NCBI GenBank assembly: GCA_016194285.1
Contig: JACQBZ010000102.1
Location: 1-60,086 of the forward strand
DNA from: Nitrospirota bacterium
Lineage (GTDB): Bacteria; Nitrospirota; Nitrospiria; JACQBZ01
Direction of reading: 5' to 3'
Length of the DNA stretch: 60,086 bases
The notes under the pieces are model-generated. The model had not been told where the DNA came from, did not search any database, and saw only the letters and a program-made list of their open reading frames with translations. Numbering within the stretch: position 1 is the stretch's first letter; the number at the start of each line of letters is the position of its first letter. Made by a program: the position numbers and the translations under genes. Shown one piece after another: positions 31,742 through 40,095 of the stretch.

Positions 31742-32704
31742 TTACGGGACGAGATCCTCGCCGAAGACGCCCATCTTCTTAAATTTCTGATAGCGTTGTT
31801 CAAGCAAGTCGTCGGTCTTCAAACCGTCGAGCTTGGCCAGTTGGCTCTCGATCGCTTTTTCAAGGATCTCGGCCATCTGCGGGGGATCTTTGTGGGCCCC
31901 GCCGACCGGTTCCGGCACGATTTCGTCGATGACGCCCAATGATCGGAGGTCCTTGGCCGTCATTTTCAAGACGTCCGCCGCGTCCGGGGCCTTGGCGCTG
32001 TCGTTCCAGAGAATGGCGGCGCAACCTTCCGGCGAGATCACGGAGTAGATGGAGTGCTCCAACATCAGGATGCGGTCTCCGACCCCCAGGGCCAGCGCGC
32101 CGCCGCTCCCGCCTTCCCCGATCACGATGGAAACAATCGGCACCGCGAGTCGAGACATCTCGATCAGATTCCGGGCGATCGCCTCGGCTTGCCCGCGTTC
32201 TTCGGCCCCGATTCCGGGATAGGCCCCCGGCGTATCGATGAAGGTGATCACCGGCTTCATGAATTTTTCGGCTTGTCTCATCAGGCGCAATGCTTTTCGG
32301 TATCCTTCCGGATGGGGCATGCCAAAGTTGCGGTCGATCCGTTCCTTGACGCTCCGGCCTTTCTGATGTCCAATAATCACGACCGGTCGGTTGCGAAAAA
32401 TCCCGACGCCTCCGACGATGGCATGGTCGTCTCCGTAGAGGCGATCCCCGTGAAGCTCGACAAAATCATGGATCATGAACGCGATGTAATCCAGGGTATT
32501 GGGCCGGTTCGGATGCCGGGCCAGTTGTGTCCGTTGCCAGGGAGTGAGCTTGGCGAAGATTTCGGCCAGTACCTCCTGGGCTTTTTTCTCAAGCACCTCG
32601 ATCTCGCGGTGAATCAGCGGGTCGGTTTTAGCGAAGGGCTTTAGTTTTTCGATCTTCTCTTCGAATTCAACGATCGGCTTTTCGAAATCCAAGTGATCCT
32701 TCAA
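31742..32704 (-). CDS. accA: Acetyl-CoA carboxylase carboxyltransferase subunit alpha
   Basis: AccA transfers the carboxyl group from biotin to acetyl-CoA with AccD in fatty-acid synthesis. The 320-residue protein has the usual coiled N-terminus (DFEKPIVEFEEKIEKLKPF) and the carboxyltransferase core: RPNTLDYIAFMIHDFVELHGDR, VGGVGIFRNRPVVIIGHQKG, PEGYRKALRLMRQAEKF, TFIDTPGAYPGIGAEERGQ, EGGSGGALALGVGDRILML and SPEGCAAILWND. The start is TTG at 32704, seven bases after AAGGAG; using it gives the standard family length. It lies 28 bp after dnaE on the same strand, a common arrangement. Confidence 0.96.
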   Translation of the reverse strand: MKDHLDFEKPIVEFEEKIEKLKPFAKTDPLIHREIEVLEKKAQEVLAEIFAKLTPWQRTQLARHPNRPNTLDYIAFMIHDFVELHGDRLYGDDHAIVGGVGIFRNRPVVIIGHQKGRSVKERIDRNFGMPHPEGYRKALRLMRQAEKFMKPVITFIDTPGAYPGIGAEERGQAEAIARNLIEMSRLAVPIVSIVIGEGGSGGALALGVGDRILMLEHSIYSVISPEGCAAILWNDSAKAPDAADVLKMTAKDLRSLGVIDEIVPEPVGGAHKDPPQMAEILEKAIESQLAKLDGLKTDDLLEQRYQKFKKMGVFGEDLVP

Positions 32705-32732
32705 TGAGCGACTCCTTATGTATCTTTGACGA

Positions 32733-35700
32733 TCACCGTAAGACAACGGTCCCCTTGCCGAATTCCCGTTCAACATCGGTGATAAACAGATCGGTCGGTT
32801 TGATCCGAACCTCTTCATTCACCGCGATCGTGGACTCGGATTGATTGGGCATCCCCAGACGAAGATAGACGGGGCATGAACCGCGGTGACGGAGCAGGAT
32901 TTCTTTTAGGCGGTGAAGATCCTGGGAGGTCAACCCGGTGGAATTGAGGCAGATATCCACGCGACGGGTGGCCTGTTCCCGGACGTTGGCCAGCGGTTCA
33001 ATGCTCATGGCTTTGACCTTGGCTCCTTTCTCGCCTTTGTCGACGAATCCCGTGACGAAGAGCGGGGTGTCCGGCGTCAGGATCGCCGAGGTCTTCTTGT
33101 ACAAGTCCGGGAAAACCAGAATCTCGATCGTGCCTTGCAGATCTTCCAATGTCAGATAGGCCATCTTGTCGCCGCGTTTGGTGGTCGTGATTTTCTGTTG
33201 GGCGATGATGCCGCACAGCTTGACCTGCCGATCTTCCGGGACGTCGTCCAGGGTTTCGGCGTTGGCCGTGGCATAGCTCCGTAATTCATCCGCATATCGC
33301 GCCAGCGGATGGCTGGTGATGTAGAAACCGATGCTTTCCTTTTCAAGCCGCAGCATCTGTGACTCATCCCACTCTTCCAGAGGCGGAAGCGGGTCGGGAT
33401 CGGACCGCTTCTCCGGACCGGATTCTTGACCGAACAATGCGGCCTGTCCTTGAAGCCGGTCTCGCTGCGCAACGTTTCCTTCCTCGATGGCCTTTTCCAT
33501 GACGGCCGTCATCTGCGCCCGCTTGGCCTTCGTCGAGTCCAGGGCGCCGCTCTTGATGAATCCCTCGATCGCGCGGCGGTTGACCCTGCGGGAATCGATC
33601 CGTCGGCAGAAATCAAAAATGGAGCTGAACGGTCCGCCCTGTTCACGGGCCTCGCGGATCGAGTCGATCGCGTTGTCGCCCACGTTCTTGATGGCGGCGA
33701 GGCCAAACCGAATTCCGTCCTCCACGACCGTGAAGTCTCGCCGACTTTCGTTGACATCGGGCGGGAGGATCTGGATTCCCAGGGCCCGGCATTCCGTAAT
33801 GTACCGTACCACCTTGTCGGCGTTTCCCATCTCGCTGGAAAGCAGGGCGGCCATGAACTCGACCGGATAATGCGTTTTCAGATAGGCGGTCTGGTAGGAG
33901 ATCAGGGCATAGGCCGCGCTGTGGGATTTATTGAATCCGTAGCCGGCGAAATAGGCCATAAGATCGAAAAGTTTCTCGGCTTTCTTTTCGGGGATTCCGT
34001 GGTCTCGCGCTCCCTTAATGAACCGTTCCTTCTGTTTCTCCATCTCCTCCGGTTTCTTCTTTCCCATCGCCCGCCGGAGCAGATCGGCCTGCCCCAGGCT
34101 GAATCCGGCCAAGACGTTGGCGATCTTCATCACCTGTTCCTGATACACGATGACGCCGTAGGTCTCCTTCAGAATGTCTTTGAGTTCGGGCAGTTCGTAT
34201 TTGATCGGAACGAGACCGCGCTTCCGCTTGATGAAGTCGTCCACCATTCCGCTCCCGATCGGGCCCGGGCGATACAAGGCCAGAATGGCGATTAAATCCT
34301 CAAACCCCTCCGGTTTGAGTTTGACCAGCAGGTCGCGCATCCCCCGACTTTCCAACTGGAAGACGCCGATGGTTTCACTGGAGGAGAGCTGTTGGTAGGT
34401 TTTCGGATCATCCAGCGGGATATCCGCGGGCCGGACGGCCTCTTCGATCGACCGTTTCTTATTGATCAGTTTGACGGCCTGATCGATGACCGTAAGCGTC
34501 CGGAGACCCAGAAGATCAAATTTGACCAGCCCGATTTTTTCCAGTTCGTCTTTGGCATATTGGGTGACGATTTCGCCCTTGGCTCCCCGGTACAACGGCA
34601 CGTGTTCCGTCAGCGGTTCTTCCGAAATGACGACGCCGGCGGCGTGCGTGGACGCGTGGCGGGCCAGTCCCTCCAGCGAGCGGGCCAGCGTTAGAAGCTC
34701 CTGGATTTTGGGTTCGGTTTTGGAGAGCTCCTGCAAACGCGGTTCGGCCTTGACGGCTTCGTCCAATGTGATCCCCAGCGTGTTCGGAATAAGTTTGGCC
34801 ACTTTGTCCACCTCGGCGTAGGGGAGCTCCAGCACACGTCCCACGTCCCGAATCACGGCCTTGGCGGCCATCGTTCCAAATGTGATGATCTGACAGACAT
34901 GATCCGAGCCGAATTTTTCGGTGACGTAACGGATCACCTCCTCCCGCCGGTCCATGCAAAAGTCCATGTCAATGTCCGGGAGCGAAACACGTTCGGGGTT
35001 TAAAAACCGCTCGAACAGCAGATCGTACCTCATCGGATCGATATCCGTAATCCTCAAGGCATAGGCCACGAGGCTTCCGGCGGCCGAGCCCCGGCCCGGT
35101 CCGACCGGAATGCCGTGCGAACGGGCATAATTGATAATATCCCAAACGATCAGAAAATAGCCGGCGTATCCCATGCTATTGAGAACGGCCAGCTCGGTCG
35201 CGAGGCGTTGACCGTATACCTCGTCCGCTGGGAAATCCGGAGACTTGTTTTTAAGCCGTGCAGCCAACCCTTCCCGGGCCAGTTTCTCAAGAAACTGGTC
35301 GCGGGTGAACCCTTCCGGGACTTTATAATGAGGAAGATGGAATTGATCAAAGGTGAGGTCGAGGTTGCAGCGTTCCGCAATCAGCTTTGTATTGAGAACG
35401 GCTTCGGGAAGCTCGAAAAAATTCGCGGCCATTTCCTCGGCCGACTTGAGATAGTTTTCTTCCGATCCAAACCGCATCCGATCCGGCTCATTCACCGTTT
35501 TTCCGGTCTGAAGGCAGAGGAGGATGTCGTGCGCGCGCGCGTGGTTGCGGGTTAAATAGTGGGCGTCATTGGTGGCGGCGAGGGCCATCCCGGTTTTTCG
35601 ATGAAGCTCGACCAGTTCTTTGTTGATTTTTTGTTGCGCCTCGAGTCCGTTGTATTGGACTTCGAGGTAAAAGTTTCCTTTTCCCAAAATTTCCTCGTAT

Positions 35701-36191
35701 TCTCCGGCCGCCGTCAGCGCTTTTTCCGGTTCACCGGCGGCCAGCAACATCGGAATTTCACCGCGGAGACAGGCCGATAGGCCAATCAACCCCTCGTGAT
35801 GTTTTTGGAGCAATTCCTTGTCGATGCGGGGTTTATAGTAGAAGCCGTCGAGGTGGGCGATGCTCACGAGCTTGATCAGATTTTTATATCCCGTGCGGTC
35901 GGCCGCCAGCAGGATTAAGTGATGGTATTCATGATGAAGTCCGCCGGACTCTTTATCGCGATGACTTTTGGGGGCGACATACATCTCACAGCCGATAATC
36001 GGCTTGATCCCGGCCGCCCGCGCTTTCTGGTAAAACTCGATTGCGCCAAAAAGATTTCCGTGATCGGTGATGGCCAAGGCCGGCATCCGGAAAGAAACCG
36101 CCTGTTGAAGGAGAGCATTGATCGGGTTCGCGCCGTCCAACAGGCTATACTGGGTGTGGCAATGGAGATGGACGAAATCGGAATGCTTCAT
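32733..36191 (-). CDS. dnaE: DNA polymerase III alpha subunit
   Basis: This is the replicative polymerase catalytic subunit, about 1152 residues. It has the PHP domain at the N-terminus (DFVHLHCHTQYSLLDGANP, MPALAITDHGNLFGAIEFY) and the Pol III palm with GPGRGSAAGSLVAYAL and PDIDMDFCMDRR (catalytic aspartates). Further motifs are FGTMAAKAVIRDVGRVL, HAAGVVISEEPL, FGLAAIKNVGDNAID (helix-hairpin-helix region) and an OB domain (KLCGIIAQQKITTTKRGDKMAYLTLEDLQG). Start ATG 36191 is favoured because the predicted promoter's -10 box lies over the upstream ATG at 36224. accA follows in the same direction. Confidence 0.97.
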   Translation of the reverse strand: MKHSDFVHLHCHTQYSLLDGANPINALLQQAVSFRMPALAITDHGNLFGAIEFYQKARAAGIKPIIGCEMYVAPKSHRDKESGGLHHEYHHLILLAADRTGYKNLIKLVSIAHLDGFYYKPRIDKELLQKHHEGLIGLSACLRGEIPMLLAAGEPEKALTAAGEYEEILGKGNFYLEVQYNGLEAQQKINKELVELHRKTGMALAATNDAHYLTRNHARAHDILLCLQTGKTVNEPDRMRFGSEENYLKSAEEMAANFFELPEAVLNTKLIAERCNLDLTFDQFHLPHYKVPEGFTRDQFLEKLAREGLAARLKNKSPDFPADEVYGQRLATELAVLNSMGYAGYFLIVWDIINYARSHGIPVGPGRGSAAGSLVAYALRITDIDPMRYDLLFERFLNPERVSLPDIDMDFCMDRREEVIRYVTEKFGSDHVCQIITFGTMAAKAVIRDVGRVLELPYAEVDKVAKLIPNTLGITLDEAVKAEPRLQELSKTEPKIQELLTLARSLEGLARHASTHAAGVVISEEPLTEHVPLYRGAKGEIVTQYAKDELEKIGLVKFDLLGLRTLTVIDQAVKLINKKRSIEEAVRPADIPLDDPKTYQQLSSSETIGVFQLESRGMRDLLVKLKPEGFEDLIAILALYRPGPIGSGMVDDFIKRKRGLVPIKYELPELKDILKETYGVIVYQEQVMKIANVLAGFSLGQADLLRRAMGKKKPEEMEKQKERFIKGARDHGIPEKKAEKLFDLMAYFAGYGFNKSHSAAYALISYQTAYLKTHYPVEFMAALLSSEMGNADKVVRYITECRALGIQILPPDVNESRRDFTVVEDGIRFGLAAIKNVGDNAIDSIREAREQGGPFSSIFDFCRRIDSRRVNRRAIEGFIKSGALDSTKAKRAQMTAVMEKAIEEGNVAQRDRLQGQAALFGQESGPEKRSDPDPLPPLEEWDESQMLRLEKESIGFYITSHPLARYADELRSYATANAETLDDVPEDRQVKLCGIIAQQKITTTKRGDKMAYLTLEDLQGTIEILVFPDLYKKTSAILTPDTPLFVTGFVDKGEKGAKVKAMSIEPLANVREQATRRVDICLNSTGLTSQDLHRLKEILLRHRGSCPVYLRLGMPNQSESTIAVNEEVRIKPTDLFITDVEREFGKGTVVLR

Positions 36192-36222
36192 GGGTTTGTG
36201 AGCCAGGGTTAAATTCCAAGTC

Positions 36223-36252
36223 ATTTTACCGTTATGCTTAGGAAGAAGTCAA
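36223..36252 (-). promoter_or_regulatory. Putative sigma-70 promoter for dnaE-accA
   Basis: Minus-strand TTGACT (36252-36247) and TAAAAT (36228-36223) are 18 bp apart. The expected transcript start is about 25 bases before ATG 36191, which decides between the two possible dnaE starts. Confidence 0.5.
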
Positions 36253-36368
36253 TCAAGCCAAAATGTTGACCGGGGCGATCAGACCCGATGAGTGGGTCGT
36301 CCCGACCCCAGAGCAAGGTGTCGCGATCGGAATCCATCAACAGGTTTAGTGTAAATCGGATTGGAAAC

Positions 36369-36468
36369 TGTCTAAGATCTTAAACAAGTCAGAATCACCT
36401 GAAAATTAAAGGTCAACTGGTCTGTTTGTTTCAAATTGTCCACCCTTTTTGACAACGTCTGGTCAAAA
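36369..36468. promoter_or_regulatory. Two inverted repeats in a 440-bp gene-free region
   Basis: The stretch 36225-36669 between dnaE and the phosphoribosyltransferase holds no gene. It contains an 18-bp near-perfect palindrome TGTCTAAGATCTTAAACA (36369-36386) and a second inverted repeat TTTTGAC (36447-36453) / GTCAAAA (36462-36468). They lie about 210 and 135 bp upstream of the sigma-54-type promoter, the distance at which enhancer-binding activators normally bind. This role is inferred from position. Confidence 0.45.
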
Positions 36469-36584
36469 GAAAACGAATCTTGCTGTTACGTGATCGTGAT
36501 TATTATTGAGAAGGGTTGATTTCGCTTTGTGATATTGAGAGGTTTGGCGCTAGGTAGAACGGATTCCGGTTTAGAAGGTTGAAG

Positions 36585-36600
36585 TGGCATGGTCATTGCA
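36585..36600 (+). promoter_or_regulatory. Sigma-54 type promoter
   Basis: TGGCATGGTCATTGCA fits the RpoN consensus TGGCAYG-N4-TTGCW exactly, with GG at -24 and GC at -12. The transcript would start near 36612, about 58 bases before the ATG of the phosphoribosyltransferase gene. The next four or five genes on the same strand could be co-transcribed. Confidence 0.7.
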
Positions 36601-36669
36601 CATTAGTGTTTATAAAGAATGATATGCGTCATCAACACGAGAAGGAATTCTTTAAAAAGCGAGCCAAGC

Positions 36670-37329
36670 ATGCCGTTTAGAAACCGAGAAGAGGCCGCAC
36701 GATTACTGGCCGAGAAGCTGATCGGATACCGTGGTCAAAATCCACTGGTCCTGGCCATCCCTCGGGGCGCCGTTCCCATGGCCCATATCATGGCCGAGGC
36801 TCTGGAGGGTGAGGTGGATGTGGTGTTGGTTCACAAGCTCGGGGCACCGGGTCAACCGGAACTGGCGATCGGTTCGGTGGATGAGAGGGGTCAGGTCTAT
36901 GTGGGCGAGCATGCCGGCAGCCTGGGGGTCGGTGACGAATACATCGCCCGGGAAAAAAAAGCGCAGATGAAAATCCTGAGCGGCCGCCGCGCGCTCTACA
37001 CGCCCGTGCATCCTCCCATTGATCCTTCGGGACGCATCGTCATTGTGGTAGACGACGGAATCGCCACCGGTGCCACCATGGTGTCCGCACTCCGCGCCGT
37101 GCGGGTCCAAAAACCGTCCAGGCTGATTGCGGCAACGGCGGTGGCATCCCGTGAGGCCTTACAAATGATCCGAGGGATGGCGGAGGAGGTCGTGTGTCTG
37201 GAGGTTCCGGAGATTTTTTATGCGGTCGGACAGTTTTTTCTTGAATTCCCCCAGGTCTCGGATGAAGAGGTGATTACGCTTCTCAAGCAGAGTCGCTCCA
37301 AGGCCGGCAACGTAAACCGATTGGCGTGA
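36670..37329 (+). CDS. Phosphoribosyltransferase-domain protein
   Basis: The 219-residue protein belongs to the type I phosphoribosyltransferase fold, in the group that includes putative phosphoribosyl transferases next to stress genes. It has RNREEAARLLAEKLIGYRG, LVLAIPRGAVPMAHIMAEAL, DVVLVHKLGAPGQPELAIGSV, the PRPP motif VIVVDDGIATGATMVSALRAV, and VVCLEVPEIFYAVGQFF. The natural substrate is unknown. Start ATG 36670 was chosen from the conserved N-terminus (MPFRNREEAA). A sigma-54-type promoter with upstream inverted repeats precedes it, which is unusual for a salvage enzyme and suggests a stress- or signal-dependent role. Confidence 0.85.
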   Translation: MPFRNREEAARLLAEKLIGYRGQNPLVLAIPRGAVPMAHIMAEALEGEVDVVLVHKLGAPGQPELAIGSVDERGQVYVGEHAGSLGVGDEYIAREKKAQMKILSGRRALYTPVHPPIDPSGRIVIVVDDGIATGATMVSALRAVRVQKPSRLIAATAVASREALQMIRGMAEEVVCLEVPEIFYAVGQFFLEFPQVSDEEVITLLKQSRSKAGNVNRLA

Positions 37330-37330
37330 G

Positions 37331-37348
37331 GGGCAGGGTCATCTGCCC
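37331..37348. repeat. Small hairpin after the phosphoribosyltransferase gene
   Basis: GGGCAG, a 6-base loop, CTGCCC, followed by CAACCTACC. It is probably a short palindromic repeat; without a T-run it is a weak terminator, so read-through into the zinc-ribbon gene is likely. Confidence 0.45.
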
Positions 37349-37374
37349 AACCTACCATAATAAGGAGGAAGCCC

Positions 37375-37539
37375 ATGCCGCTCTATGAGTATGAATGCAC
37401 ATCGTGCGGGAAGATCTTCACGGCCGCTCTGTCGCTTCGAGAACACGACGAAAAAAAAGTGATCTGTCCCGGCTGCGGTTCAAAGAAAGTGGAACAACTG
37501 ATCACCCCGTTCATCGCAAAAACCGATCGCAAGAGCTGA
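37375..37539 (+). CDS. FmdB-family zinc-ribbon protein
   Basis: This 54-residue protein reads MPLYEYECTSCGKIF..., with zinc ligands Cys8/Cys11 (CTSC) and Cys31/Cys34 (CPGC), and is the classical FmdB/CxxC_CXXC_SSSS type regulatory protein. AAGGAGG lies six bases before the ATG. Members are small putative regulators of unknown mechanism. It lies between the phosphoribosyltransferase and cytochrome c genes on the same strand. Confidence 0.9.
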   Translation: MPLYEYECTSCGKIFTAALSLREHDEKKVICPGCGSKKVEQLITPFIAKTDRKS

Positions 37540-37610
37540 CTCAGAGCGTTCGGAGGTCGAACCGTTGAATCAAGCGCACGTTGTTTGCGCCACAAAACCG
37601 GAGGAGTGCC

Positions 37611-37970
37611 ATGTTGGGAAAATTTCGTTTGCGGATTCGCGTTCAGATCGTCCTCGTCGGTCTTGTTTTTTCAACGACTCTTGTTGCGCCGGAAATTTCA
37701 CTTGCCCTTGATGGCGCCAAGTTGTATGGTGCTAAATGTATTGCCTGTCATGGTCCTAAAGGGGAGGGGACCCAAGTGGGTCCGGCCTTGAAAGGCGATC
37801 CGTTCATTACCCAAGGAACGCCGGCCGAGATCAAAAAAGTGATCCTGTCGGGCCGGACGCAGAAGGAAAAGAAGTATCCAAACATCGCGAACCCGATGCC
37901 GGATGGACTGGCCTCGGAGGCCGAAGCGGATGCCCTGGTCGTCTACCTGAAGGGTGATTTACAAAAGTAG
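37611..37970 (+). CDS. Exported monohaem cytochrome c
   Basis: The 119-residue protein has an N-terminal signal peptide (VQIVLVGLVFSTTLVAPEISLA) and a class I cytochrome c domain. Haem attachment is CIACH (Cys43, Cys46, His47), there is a TQVGPALKG loop, and Met in NPMPDGL is the probable sixth iron ligand. It ends with ALVVYLKGDL, the usual C-terminal helix. It should shuttle electrons in the periplasm. The start ATG 37611 has GGAGG seven bases upstream. Its transcript may come from the sigma-54-type promoter upstream. Confidence 0.92.
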   Translation: MLGKFRLRIRVQIVLVGLVFSTTLVAPEISLALDGAKLYGAKCIACHGPKGEGTQVGPALKGDPFITQGTPAEIKKVILSGRTQKEKKYPNIANPMPDGLASEAEADALVVYLKGDLQK

Positions 37971-38115
37971 CGTATAGATAGGATGAAAAAAGAAGGGAGG
38001 GCTGCGGAGATGCTTCAAGGAACATAATCGGTTATCAATCCGTTTGCGCATCACCTTGGATCTCAACCCGTTTGGTGAAAATCCAAGAACTCATGCCGCA
38101 CAAGGAGGAAAGGAC

Positions 38116-39072
38116 ATGGATCATCGGTCTCATTTGCAAGTTCGTTGCGGAATCGTTTTAGCGGCCGGAGAAGGCAAGCGCCTTCAACCGTTCATCCGGC
38201 GATTATGTGGTAAGGATCTTCCCAAACAGTACGTCAATTTCATCGGAACGCGATCGATGCTGGAGCATACCTTTCACCGCGTCGAGACGCTGATTCCTCC
38301 CGACCGTCTCTTCACGGTAGTGGCGCGGCATCACCTGAGACATCCGGAGGTGTGCCGACAGCTTTCCGACCGCCCTGAGGGCAACGTGATCCTTCAGCCT
38401 GAAAACAAAGAAACGGGGCCGGGGATTCTCCTTCCGCTGGTCCATGCCTATAAGCATTATCCCGAAGCGGTGGTCGCGCTCTTCCCGTCGGATCATTTCA
38501 TCCTGGAGGAAGAGCTGTTCATGCATCACGTGGACCAGGCCTGTCGTGTGGTGGAGCGGGACCCGTCTCGCCTGGTTTTGTTGGGGATGGAGCCCAATGC
38601 GCCGGAGCCGGAGTACGGCTATATTCTGCCGGTCGGGGATACGGACACGCCGTCCCGATTGGGAATGCGCCCGGTTTCCCGGTTTATCGAGAAGCCCGAT
38701 CTCCACGCAGCAAGGGAATTGTTTCATAACGGAGGATTGTGGAACACGATGGTGATGGCCTTCAAGGCCAAGACGCTTCTGGCGCTGGCCCGGAAAGTGG
38801 CTCCGGCTCTCTGCCGTTCATTCCAACGGATCTGGAGTTCGATCGGGACGTCCGCCGAGACCGAGGTCATGGAGGAGGTCTACCGAAAAATAAAACCCGT
38901 AAATTTCTCCAAGGGGCTGCTCGAGGCCATTTCGATTCAGTATTCCTCCCATCTGGATGTGCTTCCGGTCCGGGATGTGTTTTGGAGTGACTGGGGATCC
39001 GAACATCGGATTAAAAGCATGCTTAGGCAAATGAATCATCCACAGGAGTTAATCAAGGTTCAAACGGCTTGA
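38116..39072 (+). CDS. Nucleotidyltransferase, mannose-1-phosphate guanylyltransferase-like
   Basis: The 318-residue protein has the sugar-nucleotide pyrophosphorylase signature GIVLAAGEGKRLQPFIRRLCGKDLPKQYVNF, then GTRSMLEHTFHRVETLI, NVILQPENKETGPGILLPLVH, VALFPSDHFI (metal Asp), EPEYGYILP, FIEKPD and GLWNTMVMAFKAKTLL. This fits the ManC-like guanylyltransferase domain without the C-terminal isomerase domain. It would make GDP-mannose for glycans, though the exact sugar is not certain. ATG 38116 follows AAGGAGGAAAGGAC. The gene lies after the cytochrome gene, with a 145-bp gap. Confidence 0.82.
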   Translation: MDHRSHLQVRCGIVLAAGEGKRLQPFIRRLCGKDLPKQYVNFIGTRSMLEHTFHRVETLIPPDRLFTVVARHHLRHPEVCRQLSDRPEGNVILQPENKETGPGILLPLVHAYKHYPEAVVALFPSDHFILEEELFMHHVDQACRVVERDPSRLVLLGMEPNAPEPEYGYILPVGDTDTPSRLGMRPVSRFIEKPDLHAARELFHNGGLWNTMVMAFKAKTLLALARKVAPALCRSFQRIWSSIGTSAETEVMEEVYRKIKPVNFSKGLLEAISIQYSSHLDVLPVRDVFWSDWGSEHRIKSMLRQMNHPQELIKVQTA

Positions 39073-39155
39073 AAAGGCGAATGGGGCGGGGGTAATGATA
39101 TAAACGGAAGTCTCTTGACAATAAACGCTTGAGAACATCATGGGAGGGATCAACA

Positions 39156-39467
39156 ATGAAGAAGAAAACGAATCAGACGAGTGACGCATCCAAATCCGAC
39201 TTCTCTGAAGCGGTTAATTTAAGCCCGGGACTTCGTGAACAGATCGCTCAAAAGGCCTTCGAACTGTACGAAAAGCGGGGTTGGGTCCACGGCTTAGACG
39301 TCGGGGATTGGCTGGAGGCCGAACGGTTGGTCTTATCCGAGATCCAAACAGGGAACAAGACCCGGACCAAGGCCCCATCTAAAGCGGAGACCGATCCCAA
39401 GGTTAAAACGCCGCTCCGGGAAAGAACAGTCGCAACCAAGCCGGGGCCGGTTTTGGGTCGACCTTGA
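39156..39467 (+). CDS. DUF2934 family protein
   Basis: The 103-residue protein contains the DUF2934 core LREQIAQKAFELYEKRGWVHGLDVGDWLEAERLVL (about 25-60), flanked by a polar N-terminus and a Lys/Pro-rich tail (TKAPSKAETDPKVKTPLRERT). The family is frequent in Nitrospira relatives and some proteobacteria; its function is unknown. The ATG has GGGAGGG upstream. It ends 25 bp before the ferredoxin oxidoreductase operon and may be its first gene. Confidence 0.85.
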   Translation: MKKKTNQTSDASKSDFSEAVNLSPGLREQIAQKAFELYEKRGWVHGLDVGDWLEAERLVLSEIQTGNKTRTKAPSKAETDPKVKTPLRERTVATKPGPVLGRP

Positions 39468-39492
39468 CCCGTAGGACGGAAGGAGTACCGCG

Positions 39493-40095
39493 ATGTTCCA
39501 GATCCGAATCCATGGGCGGGGCGGGCAGGGTGTCGTGACGGCTGCCGAGATCCTGGCCATTGCGGCCTTTCTCGATGGAAAATACGCCCAGGCCTTTCCC
39601 AGTTTCGGTTCCGAACGAATGGGGGCGCCCGTGACCTCTTTTTGCCGTATCGACGATAAGATCATCCGGCTGCGTGAGCCTGTCATGGAACCCGACGCAC
39701 TGATCATTCAGGATCCGACGCTTCTTCATCAGGTGGATCTGTTCGCCGGGGTCAGGCCATCGGGATATATCCTGATCAACTCCATCCGAAACCTTGAGGA
39801 ACTTGGAATCGGTGAGTTCCATTCACGCTTCCCCAACAGCCACATTCGAACGGTCCCGGCTTCCGAGATTGCTCTAGAAAAGACCGGCCGACCCCTTCCC
39901 AACGCGGTATTGATCGGCGGCCTGGCCGCCTTGACGGGACTTTTTGGTTCGGCCGTGGTGGGCGAGGCGATACGAAAGAAATTTCCGGGAAAAGTCGGGG
40001 AGGCCAATGCGGCCGCGGCCGAAGCGACTTTTCAGACCGTTGCATCGGGCCGGCCGTGGCGGGCCAAGGAGGAGAGTCATGCTGGAACCCATTGA
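39493..40095 (+). CDS. porG: 2-oxoacid:ferredoxin oxidoreductase gamma subunit
   Basis: The 200-residue protein is the gamma subunit of the pyruvate/2-oxoacid:ferredoxin oxidoreductase family: FQIRIHGRGGQGVVTAAEILAIAAF, YAQAFPSFGSERMGAPVTSFCRI, IRLREPVMEPDALIIQDPTL, GYILINSIR and LPNAVLIGGLAALTGLF. It opens the gamma-alpha-beta gene order, with GGAAGGAG in front of the ATG. The last 17 bp overlap the alpha-subunit gene. The enzyme makes or splits 2-oxoacids using CoA and reduced ferredoxin; pyruvate is the likeliest substrate. Confidence 0.94.
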   Translation: MFQIRIHGRGGQGVVTAAEILAIAAFLDGKYAQAFPSFGSERMGAPVTSFCRIDDKIIRLREPVMEPDALIIQDPTLLHQVDLFAGVRPSGYILINSIRNLEELGIGEFHSRFPNSHIRTVPASEIALEKTGRPLPNAVLIGGLAALTGLFGSAVVGEAIRKKFPGKVGEANAAAAEATFQTVASGRPWRAKEESHAGTH

